From assembly GCA_009908535.1 (NCBI GenBank), contig JAAAOD010000155.1, positions 1 through 41,482 on the forward strand: a stretch of DNA of 41,482 bases, given 5' to 3'. The notes under the pieces were generated by a model. That model was not told where the DNA came from. It saw only the letters and a list, made by a program, of their open reading frames with translations, and searched no databases. This DNA is from Verrucomicrobiota bacterium (GTDB taxonomy: Bacteria > Verrucomicrobiota > Verrucomicrobiia > Opitutales > Oceanipulchritudinaceae). The stretch's first letter is position 1. The number at the start of each line of letters is the position of its first letter. Both the position numbers and the translations under genes were made by a program. Shown one piece after another: positions 25,618 through 33,923 of the stretch.

Positions 25618-27078
25618 ATGCCTGAATACGAAGCTGTCATTGGCCTCGAAATCCACGTCCAGCTCAAGACCGCGTCGAAAATGTTCACCGACGCGCCCAC
25701 CGGCTTCGGGCAGCCGCCCAACACCCTCACCAACCCGGTCGTGATCGCCCTGCCGGGAACCCTCCCTGTCCTGAACAAGGCCGCGATCGAGCAGGCGGTC
25801 CGCACCGGTCTTGTCTTCGGGTCCGAAATCCCCGAATTTTTCAGCTGGGACCGGAAAAACTACTTCTATCCCGACAGCCCCAAAAATTACCAACTCACCC
25901 AGAAAGACGCTCCGGTCTGCCTCGGGGGTGCGGTCGAAATCGAGCTTCCCGGCCCCTCCCGTAACCAGATGGGCGAACATCGGGTCATTCACCTCGACCA
26001 CGCTCACCTTGAGGAGGACGTCGGCAAGCTCACCCACGGGGAAGGCGATTCCCTTGTCGATTACAACCGCGCCGGCACCCCCCTGCTCGAGATCGTCACC
26101 GCCCCCGATCTTCGCGGACCGGAGGAAGCGGTCGCCCTCCTGCAGTCCATCCGCATGCACCTTTCCGCCGCCGGCATTTCCGACTGTGACATGGAAAAAG
26201 GTCAGATGCGCTGCGACGCCAATGTCAGCGTCCGCCCGGTCGGCCAGGCGCACCTGAACAACCGCGCCGAAATGAAGAACCTCAACAGCATCACCGGGGT
26301 CCGCGACGCCATCGCCTACGAGATCCGTCGCCAGCGGCGGGCCTGCGAGGCCGGCCAGACCGTCGTGCAGGAGACCCGGCGCTGGGATGCCGCCACCGCC
26401 CGGACCACCTCCATGCGTACCAAGGAAGAGGCCCACGATTATCGCTACTTCCCCGATCCCGACCTGCTCCCTGTCAAGTTCCCCCGCGAACGCGTGGAGG
26501 AACTCCGCAGAGCACTGCCCGAGAACGTCTTCGATCGCCAACGTCGTTACATGGAAGATTTCGGTCTGCCCTACACCCTGACCTCGGTCATCTGCTACGA
26601 CCATGAGCTGGCCTCCTTTTTCGAGGCCTCCATGACGGTCTACGCGGATAATCCAAAGGCCACCGCCAATTACATCGCCAATGAACTGCAACGCGAGCGC
26701 GCGAACGCCACCGATGAGGGCGTCCTCCCCATGGAAGCAGTGAAACTGCAACCCGCCCACCTCGCCGGCCTCGTCCAGGCCATCGACGAGGGCCGTCTCG
26801 CCAAGCAGCAGGCCAAGGAGGTCTTCGTCGAAATGTTCGCCAGCGGCCGGGAAGCCGAGGCGATCATGGAGGAACGCGGCCTCGGCGCCGACCAGCACGA
26901 CGACGGGCAGCTCGAGCAATGGTGCCGCGACGCCATCGTCGCCAACCCCCGCGCCGCCCAGCAGGTCCGCGACGGCAATGAAAAGGCCGTCAATTCCTTC
27001 ATCGGTCCCGTCATGAAGGCCTCCGCCGGCAAGGCTGATCCGCGCAAGGTTCGCGATACGCTCCTTCGATTGATCTGA
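25618..27078 (+). CDS. gatB: Asp-tRNA(Asn)/Glu-tRNA(Gln) amidotransferase subunit B
   Basis: GatB phosphorylates and amidates the tRNA-bound acid. The 486-residue product begins YEAVIGLEIHVQLKTASKMF. It carries YFYPDSPKNYQLTQ, the CDANVSVRP stretch and the HDYRYFPDPDLLP motif. The C-terminal GatB/YqeY tail (about 340-486) binds tRNA. The ATG at 25618 is chosen because it begins the conserved first strand; the frame is open further upstream inside gatA. A long palindrome begins five bases after the stop. Confidence 0.97.
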   Translation: MPEYEAVIGLEIHVQLKTASKMFTDAPTGFGQPPNTLTNPVVIALPGTLPVLNKAAIEQAVRTGLVFGSEIPEFFSWDRKNYFYPDSPKNYQLTQKDAPVCLGGAVEIELPGPSRNQMGEHRVIHLDHAHLEEDVGKLTHGEGDSLVDYNRAGTPLLEIVTAPDLRGPEEAVALLQSIRMHLSAAGISDCDMEKGQMRCDANVSVRPVGQAHLNNRAEMKNLNSITGVRDAIAYEIRRQRRACEAGQTVVQETRRWDAATARTTSMRTKEEAHDYRYFPDPDLLPVKFPRERVEELRRALPENVFDRQRRYMEDFGLPYTLTSVICYDHELASFFEASMTVYADNPKATANYIANELQRERANATDEGVLPMEAVKLQPAHLAGLVQAIDEGRLAKQQAKEVFVEMFASGREAEAIMEERGLGADQHDDGQLEQWCRDAIVANPRAAQQVRDGNEKAVNSFIGPVMKASAGKADPRKVRDTLLRLI

Positions 27079-27082
27079 AATC

Positions 27083-27137
27083 AAGGGGTCAGACCTTGGA
27101 TTTTGGTATATGCCAAAAATCCAAGGTCTGACCCCTT
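27083..27137. repeat. REP/BIME-like palindrome
   Basis: The left arm 27083-27106 (AAGGGGTCAGACC... TTTTGG) and right arm 27113-27137 are reverse complements except for one extra A in the right arm, with a six-base TATATG loop. The element fills the gap between convergent gatB and the gene at 27136. The last bases of the right arm form part of that gene's TAA stop codon. As RNA it would fold into a long hairpin from either strand, so it may also end transcription. A decayed relative lies at 18954-19039. Confidence 0.85.
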
Positions 27138-28209
27138 AGGCAGAGCGTAAACGGAGGAGGCGTTCGTACCAGCGAAGCGGATAGAGGGAACACCAGGGTC
27201 GTCGATTGCGGAGGCGAGGAGGGCGCTGGCTGGCGAAGAGTTCGAGGGCGGGCAACCAGCCCTCGTGCAGCCAGCGGTCTGTGAGGGAAGGCGGGAACTT
27301 GCCGGTCCAGGCATGGAAGGAAGCGCGCTCGCCGGGGGGGGCATTCTGCCATTGCTGCAAGCGTTCGAGGGCGGCGGGGATGTCCCCCCAAGGGTAGGGA
27401 TTCGGGGCGGCATCCTCCCTCCAGAGGGAGGGGGTCATTTCCCGCCCGCTATCGGGGACGAGGGGAAAGGCCCCGGCGGCGATGGCGTCGAGGAGCCATG
27501 GAGCAAGAAGGTCTTCGTCATGGAGAAGAAAGACGGACTGCCAGCGGCGGGCCTGGCGGCGGGCCTCCTCGAATGCGAGTCCGCTGTGCCACCGCAGACC
27601 CTCTTTGCGTGCCCACCGCGGCGGTCCGCCGGAAGCAACGAGGAATTCGAGCCTTCCAAGGTCCTCTTTCCAGCGGTCCGCGATGGAGCGCAGGCGGTTT
27701 CCGAAACGGCGCCAGGAACGGTCCTGCAACCAGATCCCAGTGACGCGGTCCTGGTTCTCTCCGTCGCTGGTTTCGGTCGGGGGCAGGCGGATCGGGGCGA
27801 GTTCTTTCAGGTAGCGTTCGGGAATCCAGCCGAAAACGGTGCGAATGCGTTCATAAGCGAGGGGGTCCTCGACAAGGACTTTCCCGGTACCGCGAATGAA
27901 GAGATCGAAGGAGCGCTGCCAACCGGGCGGCCAGCAGTGCTGGAAGAGGATCTTCCGCTCGCATGGATCGAGAGGAGCGAGAACATCCGCCCCGACCCCG
28001 TCGTGATAGACGGTGAGGACGGCGTCCCCCGACTCCTGAAGCCAGGTGCGGAAGGCGGCCTTCACCCCCCCGAGAAAGGGTGATGGACCGATGGAGCCTC
28101 CCCAGCGGAAAACCGGCTCCCTGCAGACTGCGGCAAAGGCGCGGGCACGGTCTTCGCCGGAGGTGGGCACATGGACAACATGGCGGGCTTGCAGTTGCGC
28201 GGGCGGCAT
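27136..28209 (-). CDS. Unrecognised protein, probable GT-B-type glycosyltransferase
   Basis: I do not recognise a specific family for this 357-residue protein. The first half contains GDAVLTVYHDGVGADVLAP and a Trp-rich FQHCWPPGWQRSFDLFIRG. The second half has WLQDRSWRRFGNRLRSIADRW followed by FLLHDEDLLAPWLLDAIAAGAFPLVPDSG, which resembles the donor-side helix of GT4-like enzymes. No membrane segment or signal peptide is visible. The ATG at 28209 leaves a 51-base divergent gap to the GT2 gene; an in-frame ATG at 28251 is possible. Its TAA stop lies at the edge of the palindrome at 27083-27137. A role in surface glycan assembly is inferred from neighbours. Confidence 0.6.
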   Translation of the reverse strand: MPPAQLQARHVVHVPTSGEDRARAFAAVCREPVFRWGGSIGPSPFLGGVKAAFRTWLQESGDAVLTVYHDGVGADVLAPLDPCERKILFQHCWPPGWQRSFDLFIRGTGKVLVEDPLAYERIRTVFGWIPERYLKELAPIRLPPTETSDGENQDRVTGIWLQDRSWRRFGNRLRSIADRWKEDLGRLEFLVASGGPPRWARKEGLRWHSGLAFEEARRQARRWQSVFLLHDEDLLAPWLLDAIAAGAFPLVPDSGREMTPSLWREDAAPNPYPWGDIPAALERLQQWQNAPPGERASFHAWTGKFPPSLTDRWLHEGWLPALELFASQRPPRLRNRRPWCSLYPLRWYERLLRLRSA

Positions 28210-28260
28210 CCTTATTGAGAATACGATGGCCAAGGCCCAGCCTCGCCGCAAGCGTCATTC

Positions 28261-29151
28261 ATGAACGATCCCCTCGTCAGTATCATCACCCGGACCCGCG
28301 AACGCACCCGTTTTCTCCAGCGGGCGGCGGAATCGGTCATGGGGCAGGAGGATCCTCCGGCTTTTGAGTGGATCATCGTCAACGACGGGGGGGAAAGGGA
28401 ACCCGTGGAGGCGATGCGGAGGGAGTTACCGCAAGCGGAGCGCTCGGTGATCCGCATGCGCCATTTACCGGCTTCCCGGGGAATGGAACATGCCTCCAAC
28501 GTCGGGGTGGAGCTTTCCGGCGGCCGCTATCTAGTCATTCACGACGACGATGATAGCTGGGATCCCTGTTTCCTGCGGGACATGACCACGTTCATGGAGG
28601 ACCCACAGCATCGTTCCCTGGGCGGGGTGGTCTGTCACAGCCTGCGGATTGTGGAAACAATCGCCAGCGGCGGTTTTGTCGAGGAACAGAGGCATCCCTT
28701 CAACGACTGGCTGGAGGAACTGGACTTTTTTGAGGTTCTCATGGAAAACCCATTCCCGCCGATTTCCTTTCTTTTCCGGCGCTCCCTCTATCAACGGACC
28801 GGCCCGTTCCGCGAGGATCTGCCCGTGCTCGGCGACTGGGAGTTCAATCTCCGGGCCCTCGCGCGCGGGCGCATCGGGGTCCTGCCGCGCCTTCTAGCCC
28901 GTTATCATCACCGTCCGCCGGAGATCACGGGTCCGGAGGCCAACTCCATCACGGCCGGGGACCAGCGGCACCGGGAAACAGAGAAGCGCCTCCGGGAGGA
29001 GTGGACCCGTGGCAACCCTTTCGGCATCGAACCGGAATTGTTTGCCCGGGCGGCAAGGATCGCGGGATCGCTCATGGAGATGAGGAAGGGGATCGAGGCG
29101 ATGGAGAAAAAGGCCGGAACCCTGCGTGAGGTGGTTCCTCCGCAGTACTGA
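28261..29151 (+). CDS. Glycosyltransferase family 2 protein
   Basis: This 296-residue GT-A enzyme opens with PLVSIITRTRERTRFLQRA. It has the nucleotide-sugar loop WIIVNDGGERE and the metal-binding HDDDDSWDP (DxD-type, residues about 95-103). Further on come ENPFPPISFLFRRSLYQRTGPF and the acceptor-side GDWEFNLRAL. It is a paralogue of the GT2 domain at 32392-33888, sharing the VNDGG, HDDDD, ENPFPPI and RGM elements, but it lacks the C-terminal tandem repeats. It is divergent from the GT-B-like gene and convergent with the next GT4 gene. Sugar specificity is unknown. Confidence 0.88.
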   Translation: MNDPLVSIITRTRERTRFLQRAAESVMGQEDPPAFEWIIVNDGGEREPVEAMRRELPQAERSVIRMRHLPASRGMEHASNVGVELSGGRYLVIHDDDDSWDPCFLRDMTTFMEDPQHRSLGGVVCHSLRIVETIASGGFVEEQRHPFNDWLEELDFFEVLMENPFPPISFLFRRSLYQRTGPFREDLPVLGDWEFNLRALARGRIGVLPRLLARYHHRPPEITGPEANSITAGDQRHRETEKRLREEWTRGNPFGIEPELFARAARIAGSLMEMRKGIEAMEKKAGTLREVVPPQY

Positions 29152-29172
29152 ACCTTCGCTACAACGGATGGC

Positions 29173-30480
29173 TCAGTCCCGCATCCACCGGGAAAGTTCG
29201 CTGGCTACACGCTCCCGTAAATGCCGCCGGACGCTGGCTTCGGGAAAGTCTTCGCGCACGACCCGCCCCATGCGGCGGCTGCAGGGCGCTGCGAAACTGC
29301 GCAGCCGATAAGCCTCCGCTTCCTGCAGGAAGTTTTCAAGGGTCTCCGCGAAGGCCTCAGCGCTGTGGTGCCGCCGCAAGTGGGCATTGCCGGCCATGCC
29401 CTTTGCAAACCCGGCTTCCGGATTGTCGCGGAAAGCGGTTACGGCCTCCCGTACGGCCCGGACCTCATCCCCCGGTTTCGCCTTGAAAACGGTCTCCTCC
29501 GGCAGGGTCGCGTAATAACCGGTATCGGTCACGAGCATGGGAAGGGAGTGCTTCCAGGCCTGCAGGAGGGCATCCGAACTTTCGCCACGGGAGGGGTTGC
29601 GCAAGTTGATGGCGAGATGCGCACTGCGCAGCACTTCCTCCATTTCCGCACCCGAAAGAAAACCGCGGAAGACCACGCGGTCGTTCAGGTCATATTGGCG
29701 GAGCAACACCTCGAAGGCTTCCCGCTCCTCGATATGCCCGAACAGCGTCAAACGCACCTGATGCGCCTCAAAGGCGGCAACGGCTTTCAGCACTTCCTCG
29801 AGGCGGCGGTTGGGGCTGTTCAGAAAACCGAACATGACCAGCTCGAGCAGGCGCCCGTCAAAGCTTCGCCGGGGCGGCTCCGGAATTTCCGCTTCCGGCC
29901 CGACCGGCAGGGGGCAGTAGAGGAGGGGAGCCCGGGTCAATTCCCTCAGCTTACGGATCATGGAGGGATTGAAAGAAATCACCCCCGTAGCATTGGCAGC
30001 CATCCCGCGGATGAGGGGGATGGCCTCCACCATCTCGGGGAAAGGAAGCTCGCCCTCCTTCTGGCGACGCACCATCTCGAATGCCTCGGGCCCCTCCCGC
30101 TGGAGGACGTAACGCTCGAAGAGCTGCTGCCCGTTTTCCTGGGCAAGGAAGCGCTCACGGTGGAGCTCGAGAAGGTTGAAGTCGTGAAAAACCACGACAC
30201 CGCGGTGGCTTTCGCACAATTCGGCATAAGTGGCATGGAAGCGTGCATCGTTGCCGATATGATACAGGGTGTAGTCGGCGAAATTGGCCTCCGGCCAGAG
30301 GGTTTCCGGTTGGCGGCAGGAACGCACGGGAACCCCATCGACGAGGAAGGGATCAAATTCCTCCGCATCCGTCCATACCGTCAGATCGAAGCGTTCCCGC
30401 AGGGCCGGAGCCACGCGGCGGGCAACATCGGCGATCGCCGTCCGCGCCGGGGGGACGGGCCCGAACCAGTTAAGCCTCAT
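29173..30480 (-). CDS. Glycosyltransferase (GT-B, GT4-like)
   Basis: The 435-residue product starts MRLNWFGPVPPARTAIAD, typical of GT4-like enzymes that skip a Gly-Gly loop. It has a domain linker (FNPSMIRKL). A donor domain carries LVMFGFLNSPNRRLEEVLKA, then RVVFRGFLSGAEMEEVL and SSDALLQAWKHSLPMLVTDTG. It is the last gene of the minus-strand glycan operon and overlaps its upstream neighbour by 11 bases. The basic C-terminal tail (about 395-435) has no assigned role. Donor and acceptor unknown. Confidence 0.83.
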   Translation of the reverse strand: MRLNWFGPVPPARTAIADVARRVAPALRERFDLTVWTDAEEFDPFLVDGVPVRSCRQPETLWPEANFADYTLYHIGNDARFHATYAELCESHRGVVVFHDFNLLELHRERFLAQENGQQLFERYVLQREGPEAFEMVRRQKEGELPFPEMVEAIPLIRGMAANATGVISFNPSMIRKLRELTRAPLLYCPLPVGPEAEIPEPPRRSFDGRLLELVMFGFLNSPNRRLEEVLKAVAAFEAHQVRLTLFGHIEEREAFEVLLRQYDLNDRVVFRGFLSGAEMEEVLRSAHLAINLRNPSRGESSDALLQAWKHSLPMLVTDTGYYATLPEETVFKAKPGDEVRAVREAVTAFRDNPEAGFAKGMAGNAHLRRHHSAEAFAETLENFLQEAEAYRLRSFAAPCSRRMGRVVREDFPEASVRRHLRERVASELSRWMRD

Positions 30481-31525
30481 GCAGCAACACCTCCACGACA
30501 TGGTCCCAGGTGATCTGAAGCTCGTCATAACGGCTTCGCCCCTTCCCACCGGCTTCGCGCGCAAAAGTGGCTTCCCTCCAGAACCGGTCGAGCGCGGCCG
30601 CGAGGGCCTCCGGACGAGGTTCGGTGACGAGGCCCGTCTCCTCCGTGCGGACAAATTCCAGGGGACCCCCTGAATCCGAGCAGGTAATGACCGGCTTTGC
30701 GGACAGCATGGCCTCGAGGGTGACGTATCCATAATCCTCATCGCGGGGCGGGAAGAGCACCGCCCGGCATTCCGCGTAGAGTTTCCGCTTCCGCTCTTCC
30801 CCGACGAGACCGAGCCAGCGGACGCGGTCCTTCACCTTGAAACGTTCCGCCAGCTGCTCGAGGGTGTGACCGTAGGTGGGCGTGTCGGGTTTTCCGGTAA
30901 AAACCACCTTCACCGGTTCACGGCAGTATCCGAGGGCCTCGAGGACGAGGGTCTGCCGCTTCAAGGGGGCCAGCCGGCTGGGATAGTAGAAGTAGGGCTC
31001 CGTCTCCCCGGCACAATAAAAGGCCTCTGCATTCTGCGGCGGATGATACAGTGGTTCGGAGGGGATATGACAATGTTCCTGCAGGCGCCGGGCGACATTG
31101 GCCGAATTGGCGAAAACCGCCCGTGCCTCCGGAAGAAGGGACCGCTCCACCTGGAGAATGGCATCCCGGATCTCCCGCCCGTTCGGGTAATGAGCGAGGT
31201 CCGCCTCCGGTCCTCCCCAGAGATCGAAGGCAGTGCGGAACTGGTGCAGGACCCAGAGAACCTTGCTGTCGTGAGGAAGGTGATACGCGGGAAACTTCAA
31301 TCCGATGACGCGGTCGATGGGCGTCCCATTGCTTTCCCGAAGGTCAAGGAGGCGGCAGGCCATGAGGTGGTCGAGGATCTTTTCTGGAGGATACCACCGG
31401 AAAGGAATGGCAATAAGTTCCACCTCGTGCCCGGCGCGCTCGAGGGCTTCCCGCAGTTGCAGGGCGTGGACTTCGGCACCGCCGTGGACAAAGGGAACCT
31501 TGGTGGTGGCAATGGCTAATCGCAT
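30470..31525 (-). CDS. Glycosyltransferase family 4 protein
   Basis: The 351-residue GT4 enzyme begins MRLAIATTKVPFVHGGAEVHA with the conserved Gly-Gly acceptor loop. It continues with NSANVARRLQEH and the HPPQN linker. The donor part shows FYYPSRLAPLKRQTLVLEA (about 176-194), then FPPRDEDYGYVTLEAMLSAKPVI with the conserved glutamate. No membrane segment is seen. It overlaps the genes on both sides by about ten bases, consistent with a tightly packed operon. The sugar used is not predictable. Confidence 0.89.
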   Translation of the reverse strand: MRLAIATTKVPFVHGGAEVHALQLREALERAGHEVELIAIPFRWYPPEKILDHLMACRLLDLRESNGTPIDRVIGLKFPAYHLPHDSKVLWVLHQFRTAFDLWGGPEADLAHYPNGREIRDAILQVERSLLPEARAVFANSANVARRLQEHCHIPSEPLYHPPQNAEAFYCAGETEPYFYYPSRLAPLKRQTLVLEALGYCREPVKVVFTGKPDTPTYGHTLEQLAERFKVKDRVRWLGLVGEERKRKLYAECRAVLFPPRDEDYGYVTLEAMLSAKPVITCSDSGGPLEFVRTEETGLVTEPRPEALAAALDRFWREATFAREAGGKGRSRYDELQITWDHVVEVLLHEA

Positions 31526-32388
31526 TGGAGAAAGGGCATCGGGACGGTATCAGGCTGGAGGCGACGAAGGAAACAAATGAGCTGAAGATCGCTTTTGAGG
31601 AGGGCGGAGAGTTCTTCAAGGGTGATTCCGTAGAGGCGGTTCAGGCGGCCCTGGACATCCGCGAGAAGGGAAAGGGGGCGGCGTTTTCCCATGAACCGGG
31701 AACGCAGGGCCGGGCCCTCTCTGGCGTGCCAGAGGGCGGCGGCCATCCGTTCCTCCGCCCTGGCTCCCTCCGACACGGCTCCTTCGTCTCCGTTCCCGGT
31801 GACGGCATCCTGAAGAAAGGTGTGCAGGGTGGCATGGATTTCACAAAGGCCGGTCAAAACGGTTTCCTGATGCCGGTTGAAAAGCTGCTGCTGATAGCGC
31901 CCCCGCAGGCGGCGGTTTGGCTTGCGCCCCCTTTCCCACTGCAGTCGCAACTCACGGAGGGAGGAATTGACGGTGCGCCATTGCCTGCCGAGAAACCGGT
32001 AGCGATGAACCCATGACGCGCGCTGTTCGCCACGACAGCGCGCGAAGTAACTCCCGATCCGCTTCTCCATCCCGGCGAGGAGGGAGGCCAGCTTCTCCAT
32101 GCCGATCAGGGCAAGGCGGTTCGTTTCATGCTGGTCCCGCAGGAAGGGGGCAAGCCATGGCCACCGCAACCACCATCCCCGCCCGTGGTTGAGGTGCTTG
32201 ATCTCCTGAATGTGCCAGTCCGTTTCCCGCCAGAATCCCGGGGGCGCGAGCGCTTCATCCGGGAAGAGGAATGGCAGCTGCCTTGGGGACAAATTCCGCG
32301 GAATCTCTCCTTTCAGTCCCGAAAGAAACTCGCTTTCGAGACTGGCCTGGTCCGGCAGTTTTCCCGAGAAAAGCTGTGCCCTGGCCAT
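31516..32388 (-). CDS. Unrecognised helical protein of the glycan operon
   Basis: I recognise no family for this 290-residue protein. It is rich in Arg, Leu, Trp and Gln, is predicted mostly helical, and has no signal peptide or membrane segment. Notable stretches are a Trp-rich HGRGWWLRWPWLAPFLRDQHETNR (about 68-91), a basic WERGRKPNRRLRGRYQQQ, and an HQETVLTGLCEIHATLHTFLQ helix. It begins three bases after the stop of the repeat-tailed GT2 gene and overlaps the next GT4 gene, so it belongs to the operon. A structural or accessory role beside the GT2 enzyme is possible but unproven. Confidence 0.7.
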   Translation of the reverse strand: MARAQLFSGKLPDQASLESEFLSGLKGEIPRNLSPRQLPFLFPDEALAPPGFWRETDWHIQEIKHLNHGRGWWLRWPWLAPFLRDQHETNRLALIGMEKLASLLAGMEKRIGSYFARCRGEQRASWVHRYRFLGRQWRTVNSSLRELRLQWERGRKPNRRLRGRYQQQLFNRHQETVLTGLCEIHATLHTFLQDAVTGNGDEGAVSEGARAEERMAAALWHAREGPALRSRFMGKRRPLSLLADVQGRLNRLYGITLEELSALLKSDLQLICFLRRLQPDTVPMPFLQCD

Positions 32389-32391
32389 TCC

Positions 32392-33888
32392 TCAGCGCTC
32401 CTCCCGCGGTCTTTTTCGTCGCCATCCGAAAGTGAAGGGTCCGAAACGCCATTGCCGCGCCTCTTCACGCATTACCCGAAGGCTCTGTTCGAGCCGGTCC
32501 AGCCGCTCCTTCACCTCTCCCATATCCTCCTGCTTCGCAGGACGTGTTTTCGTGGCAAAGTCATGCAGCGTATTGAGAACCTCGCGAACCGTCTTGAAGC
32601 GGTCGTGCTCCTCCGCGGGCAGGCCGACGGAAGCGATCAGTTCCTCCTGACGGGCGTTGTGCAGGGAGCGCGCAGTCGCTTCTTCCTCCCGTGCCTCCCA
32701 CAACTTGCGCACGGCTTCCCGCACGTAGGGATCGCGGGCATGGTCGACAAGGAGGTTGAGAGCCTCGCGCACGGTGCGGAACCGTTCCTCTCCGCCGCCG
32801 GGAAGGCCCACCGCAGCGACCAGTTCCTCCTGCCGCGCGGAGTGCCGGTCGTGTCTTTCCTGTTCCTCCTTCCTTGCCTCCCAGAGCTTTTCCAGCATCT
32901 GGCGCAGGGAGGGGTCCCGGGCGGCATCGACGAGGATGTTGAGGGCGTCGCGGAGGGATTTGTAGCGACTTTCCTCTACACCTGTGAGGTCGAAGGCTCC
33001 CTCGAGCCTCGCGAGATCCTCGCCGTGTTCGCGACTGCGGTGAAAAACCGTGTCCAGCATCCACTGCATCTCGACGAGGAATTCGGCCAGATTGAGACCG
33101 AGACCGGCCGAAGACGCGCTCCCCTCCCCTCTGAGGAGACGGTTCTTGAATTCGATGGACAGGCGCTTGTGCTGGTCGCGCTTCGCTGCGACGGAATTGG
33201 CCTCCCTGTCATCCTTCCGGTCCTTCCGGATCCGGTACAGGGCAAGGGGCTCTGCAATGACGCCGATTTCGTGGCGGAGGAGGAAGCGGAAATTGAACTC
33301 CATGTCGCCGACGAGGTCCCAGCGGGGATCATAGCCTCCCAGTTCCTCCCAGACCCGGCGGCGATAACAGAATGCGATGGGCGGGAAGGGATTTTCATAC
33401 CCGAGGCGGAAAAGGCTGATCTCCTCAAGCGGGATGTAGGGCCGCCGGCTTTCTTCCCGGTACACTCCATCAAGGCCCGGCACCTCCGTGACTTCCATGG
33501 TGTGCGTAATGACGCCCTGATACAGGCTTTCCTCTCCGGCTTCCTCAAGCCATGCGACGGTTGTGGACAGGAACTGCGGCTCCCATTCGTCGTCGTCGTC
33601 GTGGACGCAGATAAAAGTGCTGCGCGAGGATTCGATCCCGGCATTGAGGGCGGGTTGCATCCCGCGGTTCTCCGCATGATGGAGCACCGTGAGCCGCTCC
33701 GGCTCGCCGGTGTAGGCATCCCGCAGAAGGTCGTCGAGGGCGGTGGCGTCCCCGCCGTCATTGACGATCACGAGTTGCCAGTCGGGGAAGGTCTGGCGGG
33801 CGACGGAAGCGAGAGCCCGGCGCAGGAAAGCGTTCCGGTTTTTCGTCCGGAGAATGATGGCGACCGACCGGTGGGGGAATTCGCTCAT
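32392..33888 (-). CDS. Glycosyltransferase family 2 with C-terminal tandem repeats
   Basis: The 498-residue protein has an N-terminal GT2 domain (about 1-270). It shows VAIILRTKNRNAFLRRA, LVIVNDGGD, the metal motif HDDDDEWEP, ENPFPPIAFCYRRRVWEE and GDMEFNFRFLL. The C-terminal third carries two 61-residue repeats (about 306-366 and 367-427, some 33 of 61 residues identical) and the start of a third (DRFKTVREVLNTLHDF). Then come a coiled coil and a basic tail with RKRPREER. Each repeat has a RDP turn, a KLWEAR helix and a ARQEEL..VGLP end. ATG at 33888 is preferred; a TTG at 33927 would overlap the upstream stop. Confidence 0.86.
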   Translation of the reverse strand: MSEFPHRSVAIILRTKNRNAFLRRALASVARQTFPDWQLVIVNDGGDATALDDLLRDAYTGEPERLTVLHHAENRGMQPALNAGIESSRSTFICVHDDDDEWEPQFLSTTVAWLEEAGEESLYQGVITHTMEVTEVPGLDGVYREESRRPYIPLEEISLFRLGYENPFPPIAFCYRRRVWEELGGYDPRWDLVGDMEFNFRFLLRHEIGVIAEPLALYRIRKDRKDDREANSVAAKRDQHKRLSIEFKNRLLRGEGSASSAGLGLNLAEFLVEMQWMLDTVFHRSREHGEDLARLEGAFDLTGVEESRYKSLRDALNILVDAARDPSLRQMLEKLWEARKEEQERHDRHSARQEELVAAVGLPGGGEERFRTVREALNLLVDHARDPYVREAVRKLWEAREEEATARSLHNARQEELIASVGLPAEEHDRFKTVREVLNTLHDFATKTRPAKQEDMGEVKERLDRLEQSLRVMREEARQWRFGPFTFGWRRKRPREER

Positions 33889-33923
33889 GGGATCACGTAC
33901 TTCAACAGCCTGAAGGTGGGGAC

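Noticed and set aside
23607..25805. A 732-codon open frame on the minus strand opposite gatC/gatA
   Set aside because: It is antisense of well-defined genes with no recognisable domain.
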